NCBI GenBank assembly: GCA_016466735.1
Contig: JAAOED010000012.1
Span: 1 to 64,000 of the forward strand
Reading direction: 5' to 3'
Source: Weissella confusa
Lineage (GTDB): Bacteria > Bacillota > Bacilli > Lactobacillales > Lactobacillaceae
DNA length: 64,000 bases
The notes beneath the pieces are model-generated. The model searched no databases. It was not told where the DNA came from and was given only the letters and a program-made list of their open reading frames with translations. The translations under genes and the position numbers were made by a program. Below are positions 1 to 8,388 of this stretch, in pieces. Each line of letters opens with the position of its first letter. Position 1 is the first letter of the stretch.

Positions 1-45
1 TCAGCTTTTGTGACGCTGAAAGTTTTGCTCGTGGCATATAAAAAA

Positions 46-102
46 TCCCCTAGAGGTTGACTGGAAGAAATTATATTATTTCTTCCGTCAACCTCTAGGG
101 GA
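46..102. repeat. long near-perfect inverted repeat (hairpin)
   Basis: Arms 46-70 and 79-102 are complementary except for one extra base in the left arm, giving a stem of about 24 bp with a short AT loop. A run of A precedes the left arm and no T run follows the right arm, so as a rho-independent terminator it would work only for leftward transcription, although no - strand gene lies to the right. It may be a terminator for an unseen antisense RNA, or a remnant of a small inverted-repeat element. Apart from this hairpin I see nothing coding in 1-159. Confidence 0.6.
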
Positions 103-158
103 CTATAACATGCGCGTTTGGTCTTTTTCTGTCGATGACAAGTGCCTAGCATGTCCAG

Positions 159-185
159 AGTTAGTTATAGTCGAAGTAACTAACT
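159..185 (+). promoter_or_regulatory. 9-bp palindrome upstream of the arcA leader ORF
   Basis: AGTTAGTTA at 159-167 and TAACTAACT at 177-185 form a perfect inverted repeat with a 9-nt spacer, directly followed by a strong Shine-Dalgarno (AAGGAGG, 187-193). The size and symmetry fit a repressor operator. The same bases could instead form an mRNA hairpin just ahead of the ribosome site. It does not match an ArgR (ARG box) consensus. Confidence 0.45.
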
Positions 186-200
186 AAGGAGGTTATTGTG

Positions 201-245
201 ATGAAAAATGGTATTAGAAAAGATGACTCATGCGGGATTATTTGA
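201..245 (+). CDS. possible 14-residue leader peptide upstream of arcA
   Basis: ATG at 201 follows AAGGAGG with a spacing of 7 and opens a 14-codon frame (MKNGIRKDDSCGII) ending in TGA at 243-245, 18 nt before the arcA start. The Shine-Dalgarno is better than the one used by arcA itself. This layout fits a translated leader peptide that couples or attenuates arcA translation. It contains a single Arg codon (AGA), so a classic Arg-rich attenuator is not supported. The ORF could also be incidental; no homologue is recognised. Confidence 0.35.
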   Translation: MKNGIRKDDSCGII

Positions 246-263
246 AACGGAGGAATAAATAAG

Positions 264-1472
264 ATGGTACCAGCCTTACAAGTGAATTCTGAAATTGGCC
301 GTTTACGAACTGTGCTATTAAAACGACCTGGTGACGAACTGGAAAACATCACGCCGGCATCGATGGGTGAGTTGTTATTTGATGACATACCGTATTTAAA
401 AATTGCCCAAGCTGAGCACGACGCGTTTGCGGCAACCTTGCGTGAAAAAGGTGTGGAAACGCTGTATATCGAGCAGCTGGTTGCCGACGTATTGGCAGAT
501 GCACATATCAGATCACAATTCACGGCTCAGTTCATTACAGAACACGGCTATCAGCCTGACACGCCAACGTTCGCGGCTTTGATGGGGTATTTGCGCGGGT
601 TTAGTGTGTCTGATCTGGTTGCAAAATTGTATGCTGGTGTGCGTATCGATGAATTCGACAATCGTTTAGAACAGCCAGTCCAGACGCCGTTTCTTATGCA
701 ACCATTACCAAATGCCTACTTCACCCGTGACCCACAATCGGTGATTGGCAATGGATTAACGATTAATCGAATGACTTATCCGGTCCGTCAGGTGGAATCA
801 CGGTTGACGGAATTGGTGATGACTTATCATCCGAGATTTGCCGGGCATGTGAATATCTGGCGGTCACGGGAAGTCGAGACCTGCCTAGAGGGTGGGGATG
901 TGCTGATTTTGAATGAGCACACGTTGGCAGTTGGTTTATCCGAACGGACGGAACAAGCTGCGGTGTCAGAATTAGCAGAAACGTTATTCAAATCAGCCGA
1001 TAGTCAAATTGATACAGTGTTGATGATGCAAATTCCACATAGCCACGCTACGATGCATTTGGATACAGTCTTCACGATGGTGAATAATAATCAATTCACG
1101 ATGTATCCAGGAGTATTAGCTGGTGGCAAGGAAATTGAGATGGTGTTGGCACGAAGAAAGTCATCAGGGGAAGTTGTCCTTGGTCGTCGGACGGACTTAA
1201 TTGCTACATTGCGCGAAGTGACTGGAGAAGTTGATTTAGATTTGATTTTGACCGGCGCCGGTGACCCAGTGCATGCTTCCCGCGAACAATGGAACGATGG
1301 GTCAAACACCTTAACAATCGCACCAGGTGAGGTTATCACGTATGATCGCAATCACGTCAGCAACAACCTGCTACGAGAACACGGTATGATTGTGCATGAA
1401 GTCCGGTCGAGTGAACTATCACGCGGACGTGGCGGACCACGTTGCATGACCCAACCAATTTGGCGTGATTAA
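264..1472 (+). CDS. arcA: arginine deiminase
   Basis: Arginine deiminase hydrolyses L-arginine to citrulline and ammonia, the first step of the ADI pathway that yields ATP and protects against acid; it is cytoplasmic. The 402-residue length is normal for ArcA. Visible family motifs are FTRDPQ in the middle, CLEGGDV, HLDTVFTMV around the catalytic His, and the C-terminal GGPRCMTQP carrying the nucleophilic Cys394. The start follows GGAGG at 249-253. No arcB, arcC or arcD follows: the next gene is a PucR-like regulator, so the rest of the pathway must lie left of the window or elsewhere. The leader carries a palindrome and a short ORF. Confidence 0.95.
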   Translation: MVPALQVNSEIGRLRTVLLKRPGDELENITPASMGELLFDDIPYLKIAQAEHDAFAATLREKGVETLYIEQLVADVLADAHIRSQFTAQFITEHGYQPDTPTFAALMGYLRGFSVSDLVAKLYAGVRIDEFDNRLEQPVQTPFLMQPLPNAYFTRDPQSVIGNGLTINRMTYPVRQVESRLTELVMTYHPRFAGHVNIWRSREVETCLEGGDVLILNEHTLAVGLSERTEQAAVSELAETLFKSADSQIDTVLMMQIPHSHATMHLDTVFTMVNNNQFTMYPGVLAGGKEIEMVLARRKSSGEVVLGRRTDLIATLREVTGEVDLDLILTGAGDPVHASREQWNDGSNTLTIAPGEVITYDRNHVSNNLLREHGMIVHEVRSSELSRGRGGPRCMTQPIWRD

Positions 1473-1517
1473 CGCACCAAAAATTTTTAATTGGTTAAAA
1501 AGCAAGCGGATTTTTCA

Positions 1518-1531
1518 TGAAAGCGCTTTAA
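1518..1531 (+). promoter_or_regulatory. cre-like site (CcpA)
   Basis: TGAAAGCGCTTTAA, almost fully symmetric, fits the Firmicutes cre consensus TGWAARCGYTWNCW with a mismatch near the 3' end. It lies about 105 nt upstream of the regulator start at 1623 and just before a possible -10 (TATACT, 1574-1579), a position compatible with catabolite repression of that gene. Function is inferred. Confidence 0.5.
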
Positions 1532-1622
1532 AAGTTAGTCGTTTAACCAGTTAATTTTCTGTCCGATATTCGATATACTCAAATTGTAGGAATGAAGAGT
1601 TTCATGAATTTTGGGAGGGTGA

Positions 1623-2345
1623 ATGATGCTTCAGACATTTATGCAAAACTGGTTTGCTTTGGCAGAGAACGACATTACCGCAGAAAAGTCGTTCGTGAAT
1701 AAGGCACGCGCATATGGCGTCGATTTCAATGAAAAGTACGTTGCAATCGTAGTCGAAGGTGAAAAACAACAATTACCTGATGAACGACTGGCATTTGAAT
1801 TGGATTATTTGCGTCGGGTTTACGTGGTTCATGCAGGGGAAGTCGATGATTTCTTGCCACGACTGCCGAAGCGCGCACTAGCTGGTGTGGGAATGGCGCA
1901 CCATGACATTTACGAAAGTGTGAAAGAGGGTATTTTCGCACTGGCCATGACACATCCGATGGTTGATGAAATGCGAACGCAGTACTATGAGCATATGATG
2001 GATTTGGCCATCATTATTGATGCGGGGGTGACTTACCCGGAAACCGAGCAGCTCATTCATGATTATTTGGATGATGAAGTGATGCTGACGTTGTGGTTGT
2101 ATGCGACGTTTGGTCAGTCAATGTGTGCTTTGAGTGACGCGCTCCACGTCCACCGACGTACGATTCAGTATCGTCTTGATAAAATCACAACAGTAACCGG
2201 TTTAAATCCACGTGTAACGTCGGAAGCATGTACGTTGTTGCTGGCGTACGTTCGTCGTCGCACGTCAGTGATTGTGCCAGCGTTGATTGAACAATTATCA
2301 CGCGTCATGATGCAGGGCGAACGCCGTCAAATTGTGAACAGCTAG
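1623..2345 (+). CDS. PucR/CdaR-type helix-turn-helix transcriptional regulator
   Basis: A 240-residue cytoplasmic protein whose C-terminal third has the PucR-family HTH (ALSDALHVHRRTIQYRLDKI, about residues 167-186), the pattern shared by purine-catabolism and sugar-diacid regulators. The N-terminal part has no recognised sensor domain and is shorter than in typical PucR or CdaR. The start (ATG-ATG) follows GGGAGGGTGA. It sits directly after arcA with its own upstream region holding a cre-like site, so it may be a carbon- or arginine-responsive regulator of the ADI genes; this link is contextual only. Its ligand and targets are unknown. Confidence 0.75.
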   Translation: MMLQTFMQNWFALAENDITAEKSFVNKARAYGVDFNEKYVAIVVEGEKQQLPDERLAFELDYLRRVYVVHAGEVDDFLPRLPKRALAGVGMAHHDIYESVKEGIFALAMTHPMVDEMRTQYYEHMMDLAIIIDAGVTYPETEQLIHDYLDDEVMLTLWLYATFGQSMCALSDALHVHRRTIQYRLDKITTVTGLNPRVTSEACTLLLAYVRRRTSVIVPALIEQLSRVMMQGERRQIVNS

Positions 2346-2401
2346 GTTTGCAACGGTGTGGTACAATAATTTGAGTGAATAAAAAGAAAGTAGATGTCTT
2401 C

Positions 2402-2830
2402 ATGGTCGAAATGGTTAAGGACTTGTTGGTCAAGTTCCGCTCTCAAATTTTGTACTTATTCTTTGGTGTTTTAACGACCGTTGTCAATATTGTCGTTTAC
2501 GCATTGTTGCGTATGACGGACATGCCAGTGCAGGTATCATACTGGTTGGCTTGGTTCATTACGGTGTTGGTGGCTTATCTAACGAACCGCAAGTGGGTCT
2601 TTAACAGTCAAGCTAGCACGCCCCGCGAGTGCTTTGATGAAATCGTCAAGTTCTATGTGGCCCGTTTGGCAACTGGTGTTATCGGATCTGGCATTATGTG
2701 GATTGGAGTTAGCTGGTTGCACCAAAACGACATGCTTTGGAATATTATTCAAAACGTCTTCGTGATTGTATCGAACTATGTTTTGAGTAAGTTGGTTATT
2801 TTCAAAGCCAAGCAAGAATTCGAAAACTAA
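2402..2830 (+). CDS. GtrA family membrane protein
   Basis: A small four-helix membrane protein of the GtrA family, proposed to flip or assist polyprenyl-phosphate-linked sugars so that GT-C enzymes can glycosylate teichoic acids or surface glycans outside the cell. The family signature is visible as FFGVLTTVVNIVVYALL near the N terminus and YLTNRKWVF after the second helix. Start choice is uncertain: a GTG at 2375 in the same frame gives 151 residues but has no Shine-Dalgarno and lies about 8 nt after a TACAAT -10-like hexamer (2362-2367); ATG 2402 gives 142 residues. Two GT2/GT-C pairs at 31.5-37.0 kb are plausible partners. Confidence 0.8.
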   Translation: MVEMVKDLLVKFRSQILYLFFGVLTTVVNIVVYALLRMTDMPVQVSYWLAWFITVLVAYLTNRKWVFNSQASTPRECFDEIVKFYVARLATGVIGSGIMWIGVSWLHQNDMLWNIIQNVFVIVSNYVLSKLVIFKAKQEFEN

Positions 2831-2834
2831 ACAA

Positions 2835-2872
2835 AAAACGGCGACTCCGATGTATTTCGGAGTCGCCGTTTT
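2835..2872. terminator. bidirectional terminator
   Basis: AAAACGGCGACTCCGA and its complement flank a 7-nt loop, with A run on the left and T run on the right. It separates the convergent GtrA and LCP genes and can serve both. Confidence 0.85.
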
Positions 2873-2876
2873 GCTT

Positions 2877-3770
2877 TTACTTTGTCTTTAAGGCGTTTTC
2901 AATCACATTGTGGGCACGGCTGATTTCAGCCTCGTCCATAAGTTGGTATGACACGCCGTCAATCATCGTACCTGTACCAACCATTTGGTCTGACTTAACG
3001 TTGTTACCAGCCTCACGGTAATTTTGAGCCAAGTTCTTAATTGAAGTCAGTGAAACGTCAGTACGAACGTTATCAGCAACTGCGCCGAGGAACTTGTCCG
3101 ACATCACTGTTGTTGGGTTTGATTGCAACTTGTCCATGACAGCCTTAATCACCAATTGTTGACGCTCTTGGCGACCGTAATCACCACGTGGGTCGTCGTA
3201 ACGCATACGTGAGAAAGCGAGGGCCTCTGTACCGTCGACATTGTAGCTTTGACCTTCGACAAAGTTATATCCTTCATAGCTAAATGTCAAAGGTGACTTA
3301 ACTGTGACACCGTCAACCGCATTAACTAATTGCTTCATACCCTTCATGTTAACCAACAGGTAACCATCCAACTTAATGTCGAGCAATTGTTCAACTTCTT
3401 CCATGGCAGAATCTGCTGATCCGTATGCATAAGCAGCATTCAATTTCGCGTTTTGACCATTCAATGAAATCAATGTATCACGTTGGAGTGACATCATGGT
3501 TGATGACTTCGTTGAGGGGTTAACGACCATCACCATCATGGTGTCGGTGCGCCCCTTATAATCACGGCCAAGCGCACCAGTGTCTGTACCAAGCAATAGG
3601 TAAGCGACTGGCTTCTTAGCACCTGTCTTCTTATCTGATGTTTTTGAAATTTGCTCGTTGTTTGAGTAAATCTTAGACGTTGTGTTGTGAATCTTGTAGG
3701 CTGCCACACCACCGATGACGACGATACCAGCCAACGAAATCCCTAATATCCAAAGTAATACTTTTTTCAT
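2877..3770 (-). CDS. LCP (LytR-CpsA-Psr) family glycopolymer ligase
   Basis: LCP proteins transfer undecaprenyl-linked wall teichoic acid or capsular polymer to peptidoglycan on the outer face of the membrane. The 297-residue protein has one N-terminal transmembrane anchor (about residues 5-25) and the catalytic LCP domain at about 55-235, with GTDTG (61-65), GRTDT (73-77), SLQRDT (94-99) and FSRMRYDDPRGDYGRQERQ, which supply the Arg and Asp residues that bind pyrophosphate lipid. Start ATG 3770 is preceded by AGGGAGA. It is the only LCP gene in the window and would be the natural ligase for the polymers made by the flanking genes. Which polymer it attaches cannot be read from sequence. Confidence 0.9.
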   Translation of the reverse strand: MKKVLLWILGISLAGIVVIGGVAAYKIHNTTSKIYSNNEQISKTSDKKTGAKKPVAYLLLGTDTGALGRDYKGRTDTMMVMVVNPSTKSSTMMSLQRDTLISLNGQNAKLNAAYAYGSADSAMEEVEQLLDIKLDGYLLVNMKGMKQLVNAVDGVTVKSPLTFSYEGYNFVEGQSYNVDGTEALAFSRMRYDDPRGDYGRQERQQLVIKAVMDKLQSNPTTVMSDKFLGAVADNVRTDVSLTSIKNLAQNYREAGNNVKSDQMVGTGTMIDGVSYQLMDEAEISRAHNVIENALKTK

Positions 3771-4072
3771 ATTGTCAATTCTCCCTTAAATGTCAGTTAA
3801 TGATTATTATAGGGGAGATTTATGCGTGAGACACCATTAATTTATGAACAATAATTGACGGCAGATGAAAAATATGAGTTTTTGAGGCGTAAAAGCCTGT
3901 TTTACTGGTAACTGACGCAATAGTTGCGTATACTTTTTATTAACTAAGGCTTTTTAAATTTTTAGAAAATAAACAGAATTGCAAGGAGCCATACAAACTG
4001 ATACATTATAGGGAGTATGGATTATCGGACAAACTAGGTATGGGGGCTGTCCGCATTTGAGAGGAATATTAA
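3771..4072. other. divergent intergenic region
   Basis: About 300 nt between the LCP gene (-) and the GH73 gene (+), AT-rich, holding both promoters. A small inverted repeat CGGACA (4026-4031) / TGTCCG (4048-4053) lies in the leader of the + strand gene. Tiny ORFs of six codons occur there but nothing supports translation. No clear -35/-10 pair was assigned. Confidence 0.4.
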
Positions 4073-5164
4073 ATGGGTATTAAGAAGACAATGGCAGTTG
4101 TTGTTGCTGGAACAGCTGCAGTTGCTGGTGGTGCAGCCATTTCAAAGCCGCTAGATGTAACGGCAGCAACGTCATCACAAGTGCAACAGTTTATTAATAA
4201 TAACCGCGCTGATGTTATCAATGTCACGAACAAGTATGGGTTGTACGGTTCTGTTCAAATGGCACAGGCGGCGTTGGAGAGTTCTTGGGGATTGAGTACG
4301 CTAAGTACACAAGCCAACAACTACTTCGGTATTAAGCAAACAAACACGAGTAACCCAACTTACTGGGCTGACACGTTGGAATGGTCAAACGGTAAGTGGA
4401 TCACGATCAAGGCGCCGTTTGTGAAGTACGCCTCACGTTACGATTCATTAGAAGCTAATGCCAAGTTGTTGCGCAATGGTTTGACGTGGGATAGTAATTA
4501 CTATTCAGGTACTTGGAAGTCAAAGGCCAAGACATATGCTGATGCGGCCAACTCATTGACGGGTAAGTACGCCACTGATCCATCATATGGCTCAAAGTTG
4601 ATTAACCTCATCAAGACGTACAATTTGACGGAATTGGATAAGCCAGTAAAGACAGGTTACCTGCAAGACTCCGATGGCCAGTGGTACTGGTTCGAGTCAG
4701 GTGCGAAGTACACTGGTTTCCGTTTCTACATGGGAACGTACTACTACTTCATTAACGGTGTCCGTCAAGAAAATCAATGGGTTTCACAATGGGGCTTGCA
4801 ATACTACGTTGGTAACGATGGTCGCGCTGTTGAAGGCGTTCGCTTTATCGACGGTGTGCCATATGACTTTGGTACAAACGGTACCTTTAACTTGAAGGGC
4901 AAGGCTTCAGGTTATTTGTACGACGGATCACCAGCTAACGGCGGTTACCGTTGGTATGAGAAGGGGTCTTTGTACACGGGATTCCGTTACTACATGGGAA
5001 CGTACTACTGGTTCGTTGACGGGGTTCGTCAAAACGAAGGTTGGCGTGAAGCATGGGGCTACAAGTACTGGACTAACAAGGAAGGCCGCGCCGTCCAAGG
5101 TTGGCAAACAATCAACGGACAACGTTACTACTTCGGTAACGATGGTACGTACTACTTGCGTTAA
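4073..5164 (+). CDS. secreted GH73 N-acetylglucosaminidase with two C-terminal wall-binding modules
   Basis: A 363-residue autolysin. Residues 1-32 form a signal peptide. Residues 35-185 are a glucosaminidase (GH73) domain with AQAALESSWG, whose Glu69 is the expected catalytic acid, and NNYFGIK. Residues 194-275 and 279-363 are two copies of the aromatic module found in six proteins here; each has YTGFR-x-Y-MGTYY and NGVRQ or DGVRQ cores. The last copy ends the protein (GTYYLR-stop). It should cleave peptidoglycan glycan strands, with the modules holding it to the envelope. Start ATG 4073 follows GAGAGGAATATTAA. Codon use (AAG, TTG, CGT) suggests high expression. The module ligand is unknown. 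Confidence 0.9.
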   Translation: MGIKKTMAVVVAGTAAVAGGAAISKPLDVTAATSSQVQQFINNNRADVINVTNKYGLYGSVQMAQAALESSWGLSTLSTQANNYFGIKQTNTSNPTYWADTLEWSNGKWITIKAPFVKYASRYDSLEANAKLLRNGLTWDSNYYSGTWKSKAKTYADAANSLTGKYATDPSYGSKLINLIKTYNLTELDKPVKTGYLQDSDGQWYWFESGAKYTGFRFYMGTYYYFINGVRQENQWVSQWGLQYYVGNDGRAVEGVRFIDGVPYDFGTNGTFNLKGKASGYLYDGSPANGGYRWYEKGSLYTGFRYYMGTYYWFVDGVRQNEGWREAWGYKYWTNKEGRAVQGWQTINGQRYYFGNDGTYYLR

Positions 5165-5185
5165 TTTAATCATCTAAAAATTATG

Positions 5186-5221
5186 TGCACACCATAGACT
5201 GTCTATGGTGTGCGCTTTTTA
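5186..5221 (+). terminator. rho-independent terminator of the GH73 gene
   Basis: GCACACCATAGAC and GTCTATGGTGTGC form a 13-bp stem with a one-base loop region, followed by GCTTTTTA. It shows that the frame running through it to 5304 is not coding. Confidence 0.85.
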
Positions 5222-5303
5222 TTTGTCTGCGATTCTGATACAGTGGCGAAGGGTTATTTTAAATAATGACAGTTTGTCAGTGAATGTAGGGGAGAAAGAG
5301 ACA

Positions 5304-5915
5304 ATGGGGATGATAAAGTGGGGCGTTTGTATAGTGGCATGTGCTGTCATTGGTGCAGCTGGACTATGGCTGGCGACGCGTAATGTGCCGGATAGCTATG
5401 TGGCGACACGACAGATGTATATTGGTAATAAACAAACAACTGGAGATATTGGTCGATTTAACGCGGATAGCTTGCTGATTAAGTCGTATCTAAAAGCAGC
5501 GAAGGATTCGAAAATTGTTGATGAAGTGCAAGGGCGCCTAGCGAAACGTGGGGCACATCTATCACGACAACAATTGCGTGAAATGGTGACATTTGAACAA
5601 GATTTAAATACGTTGATTGTGGATTTGTCAGCAAAAGCAGAAACGGCGGAGTTAGCAGCAAGTTTAACAAACACGTATGTTGAGGTTTTTGCGGAAGTTG
5701 CACCAACGTTGATGGCGGACATGCCACAACCAGAATTGTTGTCAGCCACGCGACCATCTGAAGCTGAAAATGTGGCGCTGTATGAGACAAAGAAAGTTCT
5801 GGTATATGGTGGCACGATCGGTGCAGCGTTCGGGGCGTTGTTCATGTTCTGGCGTCGCGTAGTACGTGAAACCTGCCAACAACGTCGGACTAGAACCTCA
5901 CGTGTGCAGGGGTAG
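5304..5915 (+). CDS. Wzz/YveK-like chain-length protein (copy 1)
   Basis: A 203-residue protein with a transmembrane helix at each end and an external middle part, the layout of polysaccharide co-polymerases that set chain length with a Wzy polymerase. Related to 19451-20095 and 27301-27927: all share RLMYI/RQMYIG after the first helix, a segment ending in MP-x-P-x-L, and a C-terminal glycine-rich helix. This copy lacks the cytoplasmic N-terminal stretch before the first helix present in the others. The frame is open back to 5205 but that part overlaps a terminator; ATG 5304 follows AGGGGAG. No BY-kinase is encoded nearby. It is followed 3 nt later by a Wzy-like gene. Confidence 0.75.
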   Translation: MGMIKWGVCIVACAVIGAAGLWLATRNVPDSYVATRQMYIGNKQTTGDIGRFNADSLLIKSYLKAAKDSKIVDEVQGRLAKRGAHLSRQQLREMVTFEQDLNTLIVDLSAKAETAELAASLTNTYVEVFAEVAPTLMADMPQPELLSATRPSEAENVALYETKKVLVYGGTIGAAFGALFMFWRRVVRETCQQRRTRTSRVQG

Positions 5916-5918
5916 TCT

Positions 5919-7226
5919 ATGGCGTTCTGGTTGTTTTTTGTAATTCTGTTTCCAAAAACGCATTCTTATTGGTGGCTAGATGTTTTTACACAGTTACCGA
6001 TGATTGTGTTTGGCAGTTATGTGTTTGTTCAGGCGATTAAAGGGCGGTGGCAAGAAATTGTGCCGAGTAATCGTGCGTTGATGATTGGCGTGGCAGTTTT
6101 CCTTATTCAAGCAGTTAGAGTGTTAATTTCATACAATGAGGTTGGTATTGATACAACGACAGCGGGCATGCTTCACGGATTAATTGGACTAGTGGAGTTG
6201 TTGATTGTTGTTTGGCTGGCGTGGGCGACGGTGCAGTTGAGTGGACGAAGTTTTATGCCGATTGTCCGTGGTGCATATGCCGCTTTTTGGACTTACTTCA
6301 TTATGGTGCTGATACCACAATTCTGGGTGATGATTGGTCGAACGGAGACGATTGGCTACGTGAATGGACTGGCGCAACTGTTTGAACGTCATTGGATTGG
6401 CCGTGATGATTTCTATCAAGCCGGTAGTTATGTCACGACTCAAATGAGACTAAATGGGTTTGAACCGGAAGCCCCGTTTCTAGCTATTTTGATTGGCGTG
6501 GTGTTTCTACCTATCTTTATGATGGGAGTTAGACAATCATTGATCATCTGGCGACGACCGGGTATGACGAACACGTTGCTTTTATGGGTGACGTTGATTA
6601 ATGCGTGGTTAGTGTTGTTGGCTGCTAAAACTACGACGGGGATGTTGTTGGTGTTTGTGAGTGTTTTGTTGATGCTAGTCACTGGTTTGGGGATGCAACG
6701 AGTGACGTTACTGATTATTGTAGTTTCAGGATTCGGTATTGGATATGGGTTATATCAATTCGTACCAGGTGTCCGCGAAATGTTTACGAGATTTTTATTT
6801 GCAAAACATGGTACCGAAAATCGACTTGGAGGTACGCTTGGTCTATTGAAAACCGTTATGCAACATCCTTTGTTTGGTGTCGGTTACGGATTTGAGTCAC
6901 CATATATAGTAGAAAACGTACCGAGTTGGTCGAAAGCAAATCTTGAATACCAAAACGTGTATGCGATATATGGGTATCCAATTCTTTCTGGTTTTCTGGG
7001 ATGGTTTGCACGTTTTGGATTTGTACTGGTATTGCCGGTGCTGTATGTTGTTATTCAGCGATTTAAGATTGCTTGGCAGAATCGAAATGCTGCTAGTTTG
7101 GCATACATGTATTTCGTGACGTTGGCGTTAGTGACGTCGATGTTTACGTTTTCCGTGTTTGCGTGGCCGATTATGATGGTTTGGTTTATGTATCAGTACA
7201 GCCTTTTTAGTGATTTGTCGTATTGA
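5919..7226 (+). CDS. Wzy/O-antigen-ligase-like membrane polymerase (copy 1)
   Basis: A 435-residue multi-pass membrane protein. It shares with the proteins at 20106 and 27952 the ordered motifs FERHW, GSYVTT, NGFEPEAPFL, NRLGGT-x-GL, HP-x-x-GVGYGFE and WSK-x-N-x-EY, and the conserved GVGYG region resembles the Wzy_C (O-antigen ligase/polymerase) family. It likely joins undecaprenyl-linked repeat units outside the membrane. The start overlaps the end region of the Wzz-like gene (3-nt gap), so the two are probably translated as a pair. Polymerase versus ligase cannot be settled by sequence. Confidence 0.75.
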   Translation: MAFWLFFVILFPKTHSYWWLDVFTQLPMIVFGSYVFVQAIKGRWQEIVPSNRALMIGVAVFLIQAVRVLISYNEVGIDTTTAGMLHGLIGLVELLIVVWLAWATVQLSGRSFMPIVRGAYAAFWTYFIMVLIPQFWVMIGRTETIGYVNGLAQLFERHWIGRDDFYQAGSYVTTQMRLNGFEPEAPFLAILIGVVFLPIFMMGVRQSLIIWRRPGMTNTLLLWVTLINAWLVLLAAKTTTGMLLVFVSVLLMLVTGLGMQRVTLLIIVVSGFGIGYGLYQFVPGVREMFTRFLFAKHGTENRLGGTLGLLKTVMQHPLFGVGYGFESPYIVENVPSWSKANLEYQNVYAIYGYPILSGFLGWFARFGFVLVLPVLYVVIQRFKIAWQNRNAASLAYMYFVTLALVTSMFTFSVFAWPIMMVWFMYQYSLFSDLSY

Positions 7227-7282
7227 ATAGAAAATGTATTAATTTAACATACTTGCCTTTAAATTGATATATAAGGTTTTTG

Positions 7283-7315
7283 AAACGCCATTTTGTAATG
7301 AAATGGCGTTTTTTT
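7283..7315 (+). terminator. rho-independent terminator after Wzy copy 1
   Basis: AACGCCATTT and AAATGGCGTT flank a short loop, followed by seven T. It closes the 5304-7226 pair and separates it from the teichoic operon. Confidence 0.85.
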
Positions 7316-7559
7316 GTATAGAAAAAAGGTGAAAGTTTAAAAAACACCGTAAATATTCCCGCATCTGGAATAAAAGTTCCACAAAGATATTGATAAATTG
7401 GACTAGTAAAACCGGGGGGTTCATGGGGAAACTGGAAAGACGAAAAATATTCAAAGTTTAATCACGGCTAACAAAAAGATAGAAAAAATTAATTCATACT
7501 TTTTTGATAATCTGTAAGGGCTGTTAATTCTAGCGATTCAAAATGTAGGGAGTATGCCA
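7316..7559. other. AT-rich intergenic region before the LicD gene
   Basis: No gene is clear. A 12-codon ORF (7423-7461, MGKLERRKIFKV) has a G-rich stretch ahead of it and could be a leader peptide or chance. The promoter of the teichoic operon must lie here, but I could not assign a convincing -35/-10. Confidence 0.3.
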
Positions 7560-8366
7560 ATGACAACAGAGTATTTACCAGTCAAAGAAGTGCAAACTCG
7601 AATGCTTGAAATGCTAGATGTGCTTTTGGAATATTTTGAAGCACATAACTATCAATACGTACTTACTGGTGGTTCGGCTCTCGGTGCAGTTCGACATAAG
7701 GCGATTATTCCTTGGGATGATGACATGGATATCGCCTTGCCGAGAGATGAGTACGAGAAGTTTATTGTAGATTTTCAAAGCAAGGACGATCGATTTGTTT
7801 TAAAGAATGAACATCAACCTGATTGGGGATATGCGTATGCTAGGCTGTCAGATTCAACGACTGAGTATGTTTATCGTTGGGGTAACGTGAACAATGGCGT
7901 TTTTATCGATATCTTTCCTATTGATAAATTACCTGCGTCAAAATCTGGACAGCATTTAACATATGCTTTGATGAAAGGGCTGGACGTTATTAGAAATGCT
8001 GCCCGTCGCACAGATTATCAACCAGGTGATCGGTTTGTTTATTTGAAAAAGGTATTAGCTATTGCTTTGAAATTTTCGAATGAAGCAAAAATTGCACATT
8101 TGCAAGTTCGATTAGCGACAACGGTTGACCGTATTTGTCAAAAAAGCAATTATAGCGGTTTATACGTTGTACAGGGGATTAACAAACTTAAAGAGGTTAA
8201 TCCCGCAATGACATATATGCAGACTAAAGAAGCCTGTTTGAACGGTAGAAAGGTAAAAATTCCATTCAACTCAGATAAGTACTTAACTAAGTTATATGGG
8301 CCTGAATATATGATGCTGCCACCTGTCCAAAAACGCAAAACACATGGGAAATTTAAACAAAAATAG
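7560..8366 (+). CDS. LicD family phosphotransferase
   Basis: LicD proteins have a nucleotidyltransferase fold and transfer a phospho-substituent (phosphocholine in pneumococcus and Haemophilus, other phospho-groups elsewhere) from a CDP carrier to a glycan. The signature is clear: GGSALGAVRHK at about 37-47 and PWDDDMDIAL at 51-60, the Asp cluster binding metal. Length (268) is typical. ATG 7554 in frame is too close to GGGAG; ATG 7560 has good spacing. No choline kinase, choline transporter or choline cytidylyltransferase is in the window; the next gene is TagD, so CDP-glycerol is an alternative donor. It is the first gene of the teichoic-type operon. Confidence 0.85.
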   Translation: MTTEYLPVKEVQTRMLEMLDVLLEYFEAHNYQYVLTGGSALGAVRHKAIIPWDDDMDIALPRDEYEKFIVDFQSKDDRFVLKNEHQPDWGYAYARLSDSTTEYVYRWGNVNNGVFIDIFPIDKLPASKSGQHLTYALMKGLDVIRNAARRTDYQPGDRFVYLKKVLAIALKFSNEAKIAHLQVRLATTVDRICQKSNYSGLYVVQGINKLKEVNPAMTYMQTKEACLNGRKVKIPFNSDKYLTKLYGPEYMMLPPVQKRKTHGKFKQK

Positions 8367-8388
8367 AATGCTTAAGGAGCAGAAAACA

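Noticed and set aside
264..2345. Complete arginine deiminase operon
   Set aside because: Only arcA is present; no ornithine carbamoyltransferase, carbamate kinase or antiporter follows.
5205..5303. N-terminal extension of the first Wzz-like protein
   Set aside because: It overlaps the GH73 terminator and lacks a ribosome site; ATG 5304 has AGGGGAG.
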